From Variovorax sp. dw_308 (GTDB taxonomy: Bacteria; Pseudomonadota; Gammaproteobacteria; Burkholderiales; Burkholderiaceae_C): a stretch of 64,000 bases of DNA. Position 1 is the stretch's first letter; every line of letters begins with the position of its first letter. Of the stretch, positions 1 to 9,406 are shown piece by piece. The translations under genes were made by a program, and so were the position numbers. The stretch spans positions 62,001-126,000 of the forward strand of contig NZ_JAATOM010000006.1 of assembly GCF_019207085.1 (NCBI RefSeq), in the 5' to 3' direction. The notes under the pieces were generated by a model, which was not told the DNA's origin, made no database searches, and saw only the letters and a list, made by a program, of their open reading frames with translations.

Positions 1-2
1 GC

Positions 3-680
3 CTATTGCGTGGCATGACCCGCATATTCAGGGGCTTTTGCGTCGACCCCCTTTGGCCCACTGCCTCGAGCGAATCCCAGGCCGGCGAGGTACGCATTGA
101 AAGTGCATCGCCCCGTCGCCACCAGCGCGAAGGCCTCCGGATCCAGCAGCCAGTTCTGGATCAGCCCGCTGATCAGCGCATGCAGGCCCTGCGCGGCCAT
201 CGGCGCGGGCACGGTGAGCTTGACCTTGGCACTGCGCGCGGCCCGGCGCAGTGCGTCCTCGAAATCGCTCACGCAGGCATCACGGCATTCCTGATGGCGA
301 CGCTGCAGGGACGCGGTCTCGCCGGCGTACTCGACCTTGTGCGTTGCCACCTCGAAGACGCGGCGCACCTGCGGATCGGTCGCGACCTGGCGCAAGGCAG
401 TGACCATCGCGTTCTCGATCACGTCCAGCGGGTCCAGCGCAGGATGCTCACCCATGCGTCGCGCGGCCTCGAGCGGCAAGGTGACGCGCTCCAGCATCGC
501 GTGGAACAGATCGGCCTTGTCCTTGAAATGCCAATAGACGGCGCCGCGGGTGGCGCCCGCATGCTCGGCGATCTGCTGCAGCGAGGTGCTCGATACCCCC
601 TGCTGCTGGAACAGCAACTCGGCCGCATCGAGCAGACGGTGGCGGGTGGCGAGTGCTTCTTCCTTCGTACGGCGTGCCAA
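3..680 (-). CDS. TetR/AcrR-family repressor of the adjacent efflux operon
   Basis: A 225-residue TetR-type regulator. The N-terminal helix-turn-helix lies at about residues 10-55 (TSLQQIAEHAGATRGAVYWHF is the typical recognition part) and the C-terminal part resembles the AcrR/TtgR ligand-binding domain. I chose a TTG start at 680 because GAGGAGGTG lies four bases upstream, residues ARRTKEEA follow as in AcrR-type proteins, and the open frame further upstream has no regulator-like sequence. The gene is divergent from the membrane-fusion/RND/OMF genes, and a perfect palindrome lies between them. By analogy with AcrR, TtgR and NalC-like proteins it should repress the pump and be released by hydrophobic ligands; that role is inference. 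It is complete, with its stop at 3-5. Confidence 0.9.
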   Translation of the reverse strand: MARRTKEEALATRHRLLDAAELLFQQQGVSSTSLQQIAEHAGATRGAVYWHFKDKADLFHAMLERVTLPLEAARRMGEHPALDPLDVIENAMVTALRQVATDPQVRRVFEVATHKVEYAGETASLQRRHQECRDACVSDFEDALRRAARSAKVKLTVPAPMAAQGLHALISGLIQNWLLDPEAFALVATGRCTFNAYLAGLGFARGSGPKGVDAKAPEYAGHATQ

Positions 681-726
681 TGCACCTCCTCGGTTAAACA
701 GGTTCCGGTCGACCGGCGCACCAATA

Positions 727-746
727 TACATACACCGCCGTATGTA
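727..746. promoter_or_regulatory. AcrR-like operator palindrome
   Basis: A perfect inverted repeat, TACATAC-N6-GTATGTA, in the divergent interval between the TetR gene and the efflux operon. E. coli AcrR recognises a TACATAC/GTATGTA palindrome, so this is very probably the operator of the divergent regulator. It lies 46 bases upstream of the regulator start and about 100 bases upstream of the adaptor gene, so it could control both directions. Confidence 0.8.
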
Positions 747-848
747 AACTAGCGGGCCTGCCCAGGTCTCGGCATTGCCACGGTTTTTGCTTTGCAGACT
801 GCGCCTGGTCCCGTCTCTCTCTCCTCGCTGTTCACTGGAAGGAACCGC

Positions 849-2159
849 ATGCCTGCCTCGCATGTCACTCAACGTTTGTCGTTTTCGATGCGTGCACTCG
901 TCGCCGCCGTCACCACAGTGACGCTGCTGGCCCTTGCCGGGTGCGGCAAGGGCGAGGCGCCGGCAGCAGGCGGCGGTGCGCCCGCAGGTGGCGCTGGTGG
1001 CGGCAAGCCGCCGGCGCCGGAAGTGGGCGTGGTCGTGGCGACGCCCGGCAACATCGGCCTGGTGACCGAACTGCCGGGCCGCCTCGAAGCCTCGCGTGTG
1101 GCGCAGGTGCGCGCCCGCGCCGCCGGCATCCTGCAGGAGCGGCTGTTTCGCGAAGGCAGCGACGTGAAGGCCGGGCAGCCGCTGTTCAAGATCGACCCGG
1201 CCCCCTACGCTGCGGCCGCGCAGAGCGCCGCAGCCGCCCTGGCGCGTGCCGAGGCCAACGCCGCGCAAGCCCAGGCGCTGGCCGATCGCTACAAGCCGCT
1301 GGTCGAGGCCAATGCGGTCAGCAAGCAGGAATACGCCACCGCCGTGGCGTCAGCCAAATCGGGCGTGGCCGACGTGGCCGTGGGGCGCGCGGCGGTGACG
1401 ACCGCCAACATCAATCTCGCCTACGCCACCGTGACGGCGCCGATCTCGGGCCGCATCGGCCGCGCGCTGGTCACCGAAGGCGCACTGGTCGGCCAGGGCA
1501 ATGACGTGACGCAGCTGGCGGTGATCCAGCAGATCAACCCGCTCTACGTGAACTTCACGCAATCGGCCACCGACGTGATCAAGCTGCGCCGCGCGATGGA
1601 CGACGGCCAGTTCAAGCGGGCCGATGGCTCCGGCGCCGCCAGCGTCCGCATCGTGCTCGAGGACGGCACCGAATACCCGCTGGCCGGCAAGCTGCTGTTC
1701 ACCGACCTGACGGTGGATGCGACGAGCGGCCAGGTCATGCTGCGCGCCGAGGTGCCCAACCCCAAGGGCAACCTGTTGCCGGGCCTCTATGTGCGCGTGC
1801 GCATCGAGCAGGCGCGGGTCAACGATGCCATCACCGTGCCGCAGCAGGCCGTGACGCGCACCCAGCAAGGCGACACGTTGTCGGTGGTCGAAGCCGACGG
1901 CAAGATCACCAAGCGCACCGTGAAGATCAGCGCCGCGCAGAACAACCAGTGGGTCGTGCTCGATGGCCTGAAGGCCGGCGAGCAGGTGATGGTGGACGGC
2001 TTCCAGAAGCTCCAGATGTTGCCCCCCGGCACGCCGGTGAAGGCCGTGCCGTGGAAGCCGGCGGAGTCTGCCACTGCCGCAGCCCCTGCGCAACCCGCCG
2101 CCCCCGCCCCTGCCGCCCCCGCCGAGGCGGACAAGCCGGCACCGGCCGCGAAGCAGTAA
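849..2159 (+). CDS. RND efflux periplasmic adaptor (AcrA/MexA family lipoprotein)
   Basis: A 436-residue membrane-fusion subunit of a tripartite drug efflux pump. The signal sequence ends in a lipobox (LALAGC, Cys at about residue 35), so it should be a lipoprotein. The order of parts is a lipoyl/barrel-sandwich segment (RLEASRVAQVRARAAGIL), an Ala-rich alpha-hairpin (about residues 115-165), the second lipoyl half (TVTAPISGRIGRA), a beta-barrel and a membrane-proximal domain. An Ala/Pro-rich tail (about 35 residues) follows. The ATG at 849 is preceded by GGAAGGAA; a longer frame from 792 lacks a signal sequence at its start. It is the first gene of the operon, 13 bases before the RND gene. 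Confidence 0.94.
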   Translation: MPASHVTQRLSFSMRALVAAVTTVTLLALAGCGKGEAPAAGGGAPAGGAGGGKPPAPEVGVVVATPGNIGLVTELPGRLEASRVAQVRARAAGILQERLFREGSDVKAGQPLFKIDPAPYAAAAQSAAAALARAEANAAQAQALADRYKPLVEANAVSKQEYATAVASAKSGVADVAVGRAAVTTANINLAYATVTAPISGRIGRALVTEGALVGQGNDVTQLAVIQQINPLYVNFTQSATDVIKLRRAMDDGQFKRADGSGAASVRIVLEDGTEYPLAGKLLFTDLTVDATSGQVMLRAEVPNPKGNLLPGLYVRVRIEQARVNDAITVPQQAVTRTQQGDTLSVVEADGKITKRTVKISAAQNNQWVVLDGLKAGEQVMVDGFQKLQMLPPGTPVKAVPWKPAESATAAAPAQPAAPAPAAPAEADKPAPAAKQ

Positions 2160-2172
2160 GGAGCCCGCCCGC

Positions 2173-5100
2173 ATGGCCAAGTTCTTCATCGAGCGTCCGA
2201 TCTTTGCGTGGGTGATCGCGCTGTTCATCATCGTGATGGGCAGCGTTGCCATCACGCAATTGCCGATCTCGCAGTATCCGCCGGTGGCGCCGCCCGCCAT
2301 CGTCGTGACCGCCGCCTACCCCGGCGCGTCGGCGCAGACCCTTGAGGACAGTGTGCTGTCGGTGATCGAGCGCGAGATGAACGGCTCGCCCGGGCTGATC
2401 TACATGGAATCGGTGGCGCAGGCCGACGGCACCGGCACCATCACGATCAGCTTCGAGACCGGCACCAATCCCGACCTCGCGCAGGTGGACGTGCAGAACC
2501 GCCTGTCGCGCGCCTCGCCGCGGCTGCCGGCCGCGGTGACGCAGCAGGGCGTTCGCGTCGACAAGTCGCGCAACAACTTCCTGCTGTTCACGATCCTCTC
2601 GTCGGACAACCCGGCCATCGACCCGATCGCGCTGGGCGACTATGCCTCGCGCAACGTCGTGCCCGAACTGCAGCGCGTGCCCGGCATCGGCCAGGCGCAG
2701 CTGTTCGGCACCGAGCGCTCCATGCGCATCTGGATCGACCCGAACAAGCTGCAGGGCCTGAACCTGTCCGCCGGCGACGTCAACAACGCCATCCGCGGGC
2801 AGAACGCGCAGGTGGCCTCGGGGTCGATCGGCGACCTGCCCAACGTCACCGGCCAGGCCATCGCGGCGACGGTCGTGGTCAACGGCCAGCTCACCTCGGT
2901 CGAGCAGTTCGGCAACATCGTGCTGCGCGCCAACACCGACGGCTCCGCCGTCCGGCTGAAAGACGTGGCGCGCATCGAACTGGGCGGCCAGGCCTATTCG
3001 ACCTCGGCGCGCCTGAACGGCCAGCCGGCCGTGGGCATCGGCGTGCAGCTGGCGCCGAGCGGCAACGCGCTGCAGTCGGCCAAGGCGATCCGCACCAAGA
3101 TGACGGAGCTGGCCAAGTACTTCCCGCAAGGCGTGAAGTGGACCATTCCGTACGACAGCTCGCGCTTCGTCAGCATCTCCATCACCGAAGTGGTGAAGAC
3201 GCTGCTGGAGGCCGTGGCGCTGGTGTTCGTGGTGATGTTCCTGTTCCTGCAGAACTGGCGCTACACGATCATCCCGACCATCGTGGTGCCGATCGCGCTG
3301 CTGGGCACCTTTGCCGTGCTGTTCGCACTGGGCTTCTCGATCAACGTGCTGACGATGTTCGGCATGGTGCTGGTGATCGGCATCGTGGTGGACGATGCGA
3401 TCGTGGTGGTGGAGAACGTCGAGCGCATCATGAGCGAGGAAGGCCTGCCGCCGCTGGAGGCCACGCGCAAGGCCATGAAGCAGATCTCGGGTGCCATCAT
3501 CGGCGTGACCGTGGTGCTGATCTCGGTGTTCGTGCCGCTGGCGTTCTTCGCCGGCTCCACCGGCAACATCTACCGCCAGTTCTCGGCGGTGATGGTGGCC
3601 TCCATCGCCTTCTCGGCCACGATGGCGCTGTCGCTCACGCCGGCACTGTGCGCCACGCTGCTGAAGCCGGTCGAGGCCGGGCACCACCATGAGAAGACCG
3701 GCTTCTTCGGCTGGTTCAACCGCGGCTTTTCCAGCACCGCCAAGGGCTACGAAAGCCTGGTGGCGCGCATCCTGAAGCGCGCGGCGCGCTACCTGATCAT
3801 CTACGTGGCGATCATCGTGGCGGTGGTGTTCGTGTTCCGCAGCCTGCCCACCTCGTTCCTGCCGCAGGAAGACCAGGGCAACATCATCGTCAACATCCAG
3901 CTGCCGCCGGGCGCGACGCAGGAACGCACGCTGTCGGTGGTCAAGCAAGTGGAGGACTTCATCCTGAAGCAGCCCGAAGTGCAGAGCATGGTGGGCGTGC
4001 TGGGCTTCAGCTTCTCCGGCCAGGGGCAGAACGCGGGCCTCGCCTTCGTGACGCTGAAGGACTGGGACCAGCGCCGCGAAGCGGGCCACTCTGCCGATGC
4101 GCTCGCGCAGCGCGCCTTCGGCGCGCTGATGGGCGTGCGCGACGCCTTCATCTACCCGCTGTCGCCACCGCCGATTCCCGAACTGGGCAATGCCAGCGGC
4201 TTCACGTTCCGCCTGCAGGACCGCGGCGGCCTCGGTCACGAGGCGCTGATCAATGCGCGCAACCAGCTGCTGGGGATGGCGAGCCAGAGCAAGCTGCTGA
4301 CGCAGGTCCGCCCCGATGGCCTGGAGGATGCGCCGCAACTGCAGATCGACATCGACCGCGACAAGGCGAACGCGCTGGGCGTGACCTTCGATGCGATCAA
4401 CACGACGCTGTCGACCGCGCTCGGCTCCGCCTACATCAACGACTTTCCGAACCGCGGACGCCTGCAGCGCGTGGTGGTGCAGGCCGACGCGCCGGCGCGA
4501 ATGCAGCCGGGCGACCTGCTCCAGCTCAACGCCAGCAACGTGCAGGGCCAGCCGGTGCCGCTGAGCACGTTCGCGACGACGCGCTGGGTCAATGGCGCGC
4601 AGCAGACGGTGCGATACAACGGCTATCCGGCCGTGCGCATCTCGGGCTCGGCCGCGACGGGCTACAGCTCGGGCGCGGCGATGAACGAGATGGAGCAACT
4701 GGCCGCGAAACTGCCGGCCGGCTTCGGTTTCGAATGGACCGGCCAGTCGCGCGAGGAAAAGCTCGCCGGCTCGCAGGCGATCATCCTGTACGGCTTCTCG
4801 ATCCTCGCGGTGTTCCTGAGCCTGGCCGCGCTGTACGAGAGCTGGACCATTCCGCTGGCCGTGATCCTGGTGGTGCCGCTGGGCGTGCTGGGCGTGCTGC
4901 TGGCCACGCTGCTGCGCGCCTATTCGAACGACGTGTACTTCCAGGTGGGGCTGATCACGATCATCGGCCTCTCGGCGAAGAACGCGATCCTGATCATCGA
5001 GTTCGCGAAGGATCTGCAGGCCTCGGGGCGCGGCATCGTCGAGTCGGCGCTGGCGGCGGCGCACCTGCGGTTCCGGCCGATCGTCATGACCTCGCTGGCC

Positions 5101-5334
5101 TTCGGCCTCGGCGTGCTGCCGCTGGTGCTGGCCTCGGGCGCGGGCTCGGCCAGCCAGCGCGCGATCGGCACCGGGGTGCTGGGCGGCATGCTGACCGGCA
5201 CCTCGCTGGCCGTACTCTTCGTTCCGGTGTTCTTCGTGGTGGTGCGCACGCTGTTCAAGGGCAGCAAGCGCCAGCATGAAGCGGACTTGCGCCATGCGCA
5301 GGCCGCAGGCATCCAGGAGGAAGCCCATGACTGA
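2173..5334 (+). CDS. RND multidrug transporter (AcrB/MexB/TtgB family)
   Basis: A 1053-residue inner-membrane proton/drug antiporter of the HAE1 type, the same length as AcrB and MexB. It starts MAKFFIERPIFAW and shows the expected 12-helix layout with two large periplasmic loops. The TM4 proton-relay pair is present as VVDDAIVVVENVERIM, with Asp 407 and Asp 408 at the AcrB numbering. Substrates are probably hydrophobic drugs, solvents and detergents; the exact set cannot be read from sequence. Its 3' end overlaps the start of the outer-membrane gene by 8 bases. Confidence 0.96.
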   Translation: MAKFFIERPIFAWVIALFIIVMGSVAITQLPISQYPPVAPPAIVVTAAYPGASAQTLEDSVLSVIEREMNGSPGLIYMESVAQADGTGTITISFETGTNPDLAQVDVQNRLSRASPRLPAAVTQQGVRVDKSRNNFLLFTILSSDNPAIDPIALGDYASRNVVPELQRVPGIGQAQLFGTERSMRIWIDPNKLQGLNLSAGDVNNAIRGQNAQVASGSIGDLPNVTGQAIAATVVVNGQLTSVEQFGNIVLRANTDGSAVRLKDVARIELGGQAYSTSARLNGQPAVGIGVQLAPSGNALQSAKAIRTKMTELAKYFPQGVKWTIPYDSSRFVSISITEVVKTLLEAVALVFVVMFLFLQNWRYTIIPTIVVPIALLGTFAVLFALGFSINVLTMFGMVLVIGIVVDDAIVVVENVERIMSEEGLPPLEATRKAMKQISGAIIGVTVVLISVFVPLAFFAGSTGNIYRQFSAVMVASIAFSATMALSLTPALCATLLKPVEAGHHHEKTGFFGWFNRGFSSTAKGYESLVARILKRAARYLIIYVAIIVAVVFVFRSLPTSFLPQEDQGNIIVNIQLPPGATQERTLSVVKQVEDFILKQPEVQSMVGVLGFSFSGQGQNAGLAFVTLKDWDQRREAGHSADALAQRAFGALMGVRDAFIYPLSPPPIPELGNASGFTFRLQDRGGLGHEALINARNQLLGMASQSKLLTQVRPDGLEDAPQLQIDIDRDKANALGVTFDAINTTLSTALGSAYINDFPNRGRLQRVVVQADAPARMQPGDLLQLNASNVQGQPVPLSTFATTRWVNGAQQTVRYNGYPAVRISGSAATGYSSGAAMNEMEQLAAKLPAGFGFEWTGQSREEKLAGSQAIILYGFSILAVFLSLAALYESWTIPLAVILVVPLGVLGVLLATLLRAYSNDVYFQVGLITIIGLSAKNAILIIEFAKDLQASGRGIVESALAAAHLRFRPIVMTSLAFGLGVLPLVLASGAGSASQRAIGTGVLGGMLTGTSLAVLFVPVFFVVVRTLFKGSKRQHEADLRHAQAAGIQEEAHD

Positions 5335-6760
5335 TCGCGAGCACGCCATGTCTTCACGCAGCATGAAACTTATCCCACTCGCGTTGGCCGCGGCACTGTT
5401 CGTGACCGGCTGTTCGCTCGCGCCCACCTACGAGCGCCCGGCCGCACCGGTGCCGACCGTGTTCCCCGGCGACCCGTCGCAGCCCGGCGGCGCAGCCGCA
5501 TCGACCGTGGCCTGGCAGGACTTCTTCACCGACCCGCGCCTGGCCCGGCTCATCGAGACGGCGCTCGCCAACAACCGCGACCTGCGCGTCTCGGTGCAGA
5601 ACATCGAGCAGGCCCGCGCGCAGTTCCAGGTACAGCGCTCGGCGCTGTTCCCCAACGTCGGCGTATCGGCCAATGGCTCGCGCACCAGCCCCAATCCGTA
5701 CCAGGCGATCGGCCTGGGCGGCAGCGTGCTGTCGCAGTATTCGGTCAACCTCGGCATCACCGCCTGGGAGCTCGACTTCTTCGGCCGCATCACCAGCCTG
5801 AAGGACTCGGCGCTGGCCCAGTACCTCGCGACGGAAGAGGCGCGCAATGCGGCGCAGATCAGCCTGATCGCAGCGGTGGCCAACGGCTGGCTGCAGTTGC
5901 TGGCCGACGAGGAACTGCTGGAGATCACGCGCCAGACCCTGGCCACGCGCGAAGACTCGCAGCGCCTGACCAAGATGCGCTTCGACAACGGCGTGTCGTC
6001 CGAAATCGACTTCCAGGCGACCAGTTCGCTCGCCGAGAACGCGCGCGCGGCTCTCGCGGCACTGCAGCGCCTGCGCATTCAGGACGAGAACGCGCTCGCC
6101 TTGCTGCTCGGCGCACCGGTGCCGGCCGAATCGATGAGCGGCATCCGCAGCCTCGAAGACGCCAGGCCCATGGCCGATGTGCCGGCCGGCCTGCCATCCG
6201 ACCTGCTGACGGACCGGCCCGACATCCGCGCCGCCGAGCAACAGTTGATCGCTGCCAATGCCAACATCGGCGCAGCGCGTGCGGCCTTCTTCCCACGCGT
6301 GGCGCTGACCACGTCGATCGGCACGGCGAGCACGCAGTTCTCCAACCTGTTCGACAGCGGCACCAAGGCGTGGGCCTTTGCACCGCAGATCACCTTGCCG
6401 ATCTTCGATGCGGGCCGCAACCAGGCCAACCTCGACTCGGCACGCGCAGGCCGCGAGATCGCCGTGGCGCAGTACGAGAAATCGATCCAGAGCGCTTTCC
6501 GCGAAGTGGGCGATGCGCTCGCTGGCCGGCAGACGTTCGGCGAGCAGGTGCGCGCATTGCGTGCATCGACGGATGCGGAAAACGTGCGCCTGAAGCTCAA
6601 CACCTTGCGCTGGCGCAACGGCGTTGCCAACTCGCTCGACCTGCTCGACTCCCAGCGCGCGCTGTTCGTCGCGCAGCAGGCCGCGGTGCAGGCGCGGCTG
6701 CAGCAACTGCAGAACCAGGTCACGCTGTACAAGGCGCTGGGGGGCGGCTGGAAGGGATGA
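5327..6760 (+). CDS. Outer-membrane efflux channel (OprM/TtgC family lipoprotein)
   Basis: A 477-residue TolC-like channel of the NodT/OprM type that completes the tripartite pump. It has a signal peptide with lipobox (FVTGC), then SLAPTYERP typical of OprM N-termini, and two OEP repeats, each with long coiled-coil helices. I chose the ATG at 5327 because AGGAGGAAGCCC lies directly before it; the frame runs further upstream inside the RND gene without a signal sequence. An internal ATG at 5348 is an alternative. The overlap with the RND gene suggests translational coupling. Confidence 0.93.
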   Translation: MTDREHAMSSRSMKLIPLALAAALFVTGCSLAPTYERPAAPVPTVFPGDPSQPGGAAASTVAWQDFFTDPRLARLIETALANNRDLRVSVQNIEQARAQFQVQRSALFPNVGVSANGSRTSPNPYQAIGLGGSVLSQYSVNLGITAWELDFFGRITSLKDSALAQYLATEEARNAAQISLIAAVANGWLQLLADEELLEITRQTLATREDSQRLTKMRFDNGVSSEIDFQATSSLAENARAALAALQRLRIQDENALALLLGAPVPAESMSGIRSLEDARPMADVPAGLPSDLLTDRPDIRAAEQQLIAANANIGAARAAFFPRVALTTSIGTASTQFSNLFDSGTKAWAFAPQITLPIFDAGRNQANLDSARAGREIAVAQYEKSIQSAFREVGDALAGRQTFGEQVRALRASTDAENVRLKLNTLRWRNGVANSLDLLDSQRALFVAQQAAVQARLQQLQNQVTLYKALGGGWKG

Positions 6761-6811
6761 ACGGGCGCAAGAAGCTTTGTTCCGCGGCCCGAGGCGAGCA
6801 ATAGCCCTCCC

Positions 6812-6817
6812 TATAAT
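6812..6817 (+). promoter_or_regulatory. Candidate -10 element for the cytochrome c gene
   Basis: A perfect TATAAT stands 50 bases upstream of the cytochrome c ATG in the 106-base interval after the efflux operon. I do not see a convincing -35 hexamer at 16-18 bases, so only the -10 is called. Confidence 0.4.
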
Positions 6818-6866
6818 CGCCGGTTGATTTGCAGACCCCCGAGAAGCCCCCGATTTTGAGGACGCC

Positions 6867-7601
6867 ATGAGCGCAGACCCGCACTACCAGGCCACAGAAG
6901 AAGCCCACACTGGCCCCATCAAGAATCCCAAGCAGCTTCTGCTGGCGGTTTTTTTCTCGTTCGTCGTACCGATCGGGATCATCTTTGCACTGGTTGCCTA
7001 CGTGGTGTCGGGCTCGCAGCCCGCTGGCGCGGCCAAGACCGAGCTCGACCTGTACGGTGTCACCAAGGAGGCGCGCGACACGGAAGTGGCGGATCGCCTG
7101 AAGCGCGTCGGCAGCATCGAGATCCGTGACGCCAACCGTCCGCTCGTGCAAGGCGAAGTGGTGTTCAAGACGCAATGCGCCGCTTGCCATGGCGCCCCCG
7201 GCCTGCCGACCGCACCACACTACGGCGACGCTGCCGCCTGGGGTCCGCGTATCGGCCAGGGCTATGCCACGCTGCTCGAACATGCGCTGAAGGGCAAGGG
7301 CGTGATGCCGCCCCAGGGCGGTGGCGACTTCGAAGACCTGGAAATCGGCCGTGCCGTGGTCTACATGGCCAATGCGGGTGGCGCCAAGTTCCCCGTGCCG
7401 GAACGGCCGGCCGAAGGCGCCGCGCCGGCGGCGGATGGTGCGGCGGCTCCTGCTGCGCCGGCTGCTGCGGCTCCTGCTGCTGCGGCTGCTGCTGCGACTG
7501 AAGGTGCACCGGCTGCTGCTGCGGCGGCGGCTCCTGCGGCAGCCCCTGCCGCCACCACCGCCGAGGCGGCGCCTGCTGCTGCACCGGCACCGGCCAAGTA
7601 A
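6867..7601 (+). CDS. Membrane-anchored c-type cytochrome (cytochrome c5 family)
   Basis: A 244-residue monohaem cytochrome. One transmembrane helix lies at about residues 23-47, the haem site CAACH at residues 104-108, and the distal Met is probably M147 in KGVMPPQGG. The domain matches CycB/cytochrome c5-like proteins that pass electrons in the periplasm. From about residue 180 the protein is almost only Ala and Pro, a flexible tail unusual for this family. The gene appears monocistronic, with its own -10 and a strong terminator 23 bases after the stop. Confidence 0.9.
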   Translation: MSADPHYQATEEAHTGPIKNPKQLLLAVFFSFVVPIGIIFALVAYVVSGSQPAGAAKTELDLYGVTKEARDTEVADRLKRVGSIEIRDANRPLVQGEVVFKTQCAACHGAPGLPTAPHYGDAAAWGPRIGQGYATLLEHALKGKGVMPPQGGGDFEDLEIGRAVVYMANAGGAKFPVPERPAEGAAPAADGAAAPAAPAAAAPAAAAAAATEGAPAAAAAAAPAAAPAATTAEAAPAAAPAPAK

Positions 7602-7623
7602 GCACGCAGACCCTGCAAGACGA

Positions 7624-7648
7624 AGCCGACCCCCGAGGTCGGCTTTTT
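7624..7648 (+). terminator. Rho-independent terminator after the cytochrome gene
   Basis: A perfect 8-bp stem AGCCGACC/GGTCGGCT with a five-base loop, whose last base begins a run of five T. It lies just past the cytochrome stop codon and before the convergent hypothetical gene. Confidence 0.85.
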
Positions 7649-7749
7649 CATTGGCGCGGTGGATGCCACGCGTGACTCGCTCGTTGCCGCACGCAAACCG
7701 AGTCCTTTGCCCGGCGCCGACGCCGACCCGCCCGGATGCCGGTGAAGCG

Positions 7750-8289
7750 CTACGCGCGCTGCGCGGCATGCATCGCCGCGGGGCTCATGACGTGCCCAAA
7801 GCGCGCGGGCAGATCGGCGGCGAGGACATCCTCCGGCTGCCAGCGCCCCTGCTCGATGGCTTCGGCCGCCACGCCCACATCCTGCGTGTGGACCAGGCCC
7901 AAGCCGGCATCCGCGACGAGATAGAGCTTTCCCGCTTCGTCCATCAGGCAGGCGGTGGGTTCGGCGGCAGCGCCGGTGTGCGCCGTCACGGCGAAGTCGC
8001 CCTCGGCAATGCGCCATACGAAAGGCGCCGCTTCCAGTTCCACATACACGCGCTGCGGCCCGTTCTGGAAGAACCATTGGCCGGCATCGTCGTGTTCGTA
8101 GTTGCGCTGGATGAAGTCGATCAGCTTGGCATGCTCCAGCAGCGAGCCCCGGGCCTCCACGAAGGATCCGGCCGCCTGCGTGCGATCGTCGCGCAGATAC
8201 CAGTTGCCACGCGCATCGAGACCGAGCCAGCCGTAGCAATGCGGCACGTTGGGCCATTTGACAAGGGCTTGCTTGACGATGTCATCCAT
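7750..8289 (-). CDS. Conserved hypothetical protein (DUF2946-like)
   Basis: A 179-residue soluble protein with no signal peptide or membrane helix. It begins MDDIVKQALVKWPNVPHCYGW and contains a QRNYEHDDAGQWFFQNGPQR segment. I recognise this as a conserved Burkholderiales family of unknown function, probably the one labelled DUF2946; the family number is from memory and uncertain. The ATG at 8289 fits the conserved N-terminus. It converges with the cytochrome gene. Confidence 0.75.
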   Translation of the reverse strand: MDDIVKQALVKWPNVPHCYGWLGLDARGNWYLRDDRTQAAGSFVEARGSLLEHAKLIDFIQRNYEHDDAGQWFFQNGPQRVYVELEAAPFVWRIAEGDFAVTAHTGAAAEPTACLMDEAGKLYLVADAGLGLVHTQDVGVAAEAIEQGRWQPEDVLAADLPARFGHVMSPAAMHAAQRA

Positions 8290-8425
8290 GCGGGCATTTT
8301 GCGCGCATGGATCCGGCACGCACGGCCCGGGTCCGAATGAATCTGCACCATGCCTGATCGCGCCGCATCGCGCCACCCGGTTGCGGGCATCCGCAGCCCC
8401 ACAGGCGCGGTGCAGCCGCCCACCG

Positions 8426-9406
8426 CTATTGCGCCCGCAACCACTCCCCCACCGCCTGCGGCATCGTCTGCACATGCCCCGGCGGCAACCCGCGCGGAAA
8501 GCCCACGTGCCCGCCCTGCGCCGGTTGCCACAGCGTGACATTGGCCCCCACCTCACCCGGACGCGGCAGGCTGTCCGCCGGCACGAAGGGGTCGTTGGCC
8601 GCGTTGACCACCAGTGCCGGGATGCGGATCTCCGACAGGTGCGGCTTGGCCGAGCCGCGGCGCCAGTAGTCCTCGGTGTCCTTGAAGCCGTGCAGCGGCG
8701 CGGTGAAGACGTTGTCGAAGGTGTAGAGGTCGCGGGCCGCGACGAGCGCCTCGCGGTCGAACAGGCCGGGATGCTGTTCCAGCTTGGCCAGCGCCTTGGG
8801 CTTCATGGTCGACAGGAACATGCGCGTGTAGACCAGCTTGTTGAAGCCCTGGCCGATGGCGCGACCGCCGGCGGCCAGGTCGACCGGCGCCGACACCGCC
8901 GCCACGGACCGCACGATGCGGCTCGCGCCGTTGCCCGCTTCCTCGGCCCAGCGCAGCAGCGCATTGCCGCCAAGCGACACGCCCGCTGCATACATTTCGC
9001 CGCCGCCCGCGGCATCGTGCTTCGCGCGAAGCCGCCCGAGAATCCAGCCGATCTCCTCGAAGTCGCCCGAGTGGTAGGCGCGCGGCCCCAGGTTCAGCTC
9101 ACCGCTGCAGCCGCGGAAGTGCGGCACCGCGAAGGCCATGCCGCGCGCCGCCGCAAAGGCCGCAAAAGCCTCGGCATAGTGGCTTCGCGACGAGCCTTCG
9201 AGCCCATGGAACAGCACCAGCAATGGCTGCCCCTTGCGCACCGGCGCTTCGAGAAAGTCCACATCGACGAAGTCGCCATCCGGCGTGGGCCAGCGCTCGC
9301 GCCGATAGACCGGTGCGGGGCCCTCGGTGCGACGGCCATAGAGTGCGGGCCAGATGGTTTGCAGGTTGCCACCGGGCAACCAGCGCGGGGCTGCGTAGGT
9401 CTGCAT
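8426..9406 (-). CDS. YheT-type alpha/beta hydrolase
   Basis: A 326-residue alpha/beta hydrolase of the YheT/EMB8 family. It has the HGLEGSSRSHY oxyanion region, the nucleophile elbow GVSLGGNALLRW, a probable acid in NAANDPFVP and a probable His in GGHVGFP. Family members act as esterases, but the substrate is unknown. The ATG at 9406 overlaps the stop of the upstream NTF2-like gene (TGATG), so the two are probably translated together. A TTG one codon upstream is a less likely start. Confidence 0.85.
   Translation of the reverse strand: MQTYAAPRWLPGGNLQTIWPALYGRRTEGPAPVYRRERWPTPDGDFVDVDFLEAPVRKGQPLLVLFHGLEGSSRSHYAEAFAAFAAARGMAFAVPHFRGCSGELNLGPRAYHSGDFEEIGWILGRLRAKHDAAGGGEMYAAGVSLGGNALLRWAEEAGNGASRIVRSVAAVSAPVDLAAGGRAIGQGFNKLVYTRMFLSTMKPKALAKLEQHPGLFDREALVAARDLYTFDNVFTAPLHGFKDTEDYWRRGSAKPHLSEIRIPALVVNAANDPFVPADSLPRPGEVGANVTLWQPAQGGHVGFPRGLPPGHVQTMPQAVGEWLRAQ

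Noticed and set aside
1927..5427. A 1166-codon open frame on the minus strand
   Set aside because: Antisense to the RND transporter, which has clear motifs; this one has none.
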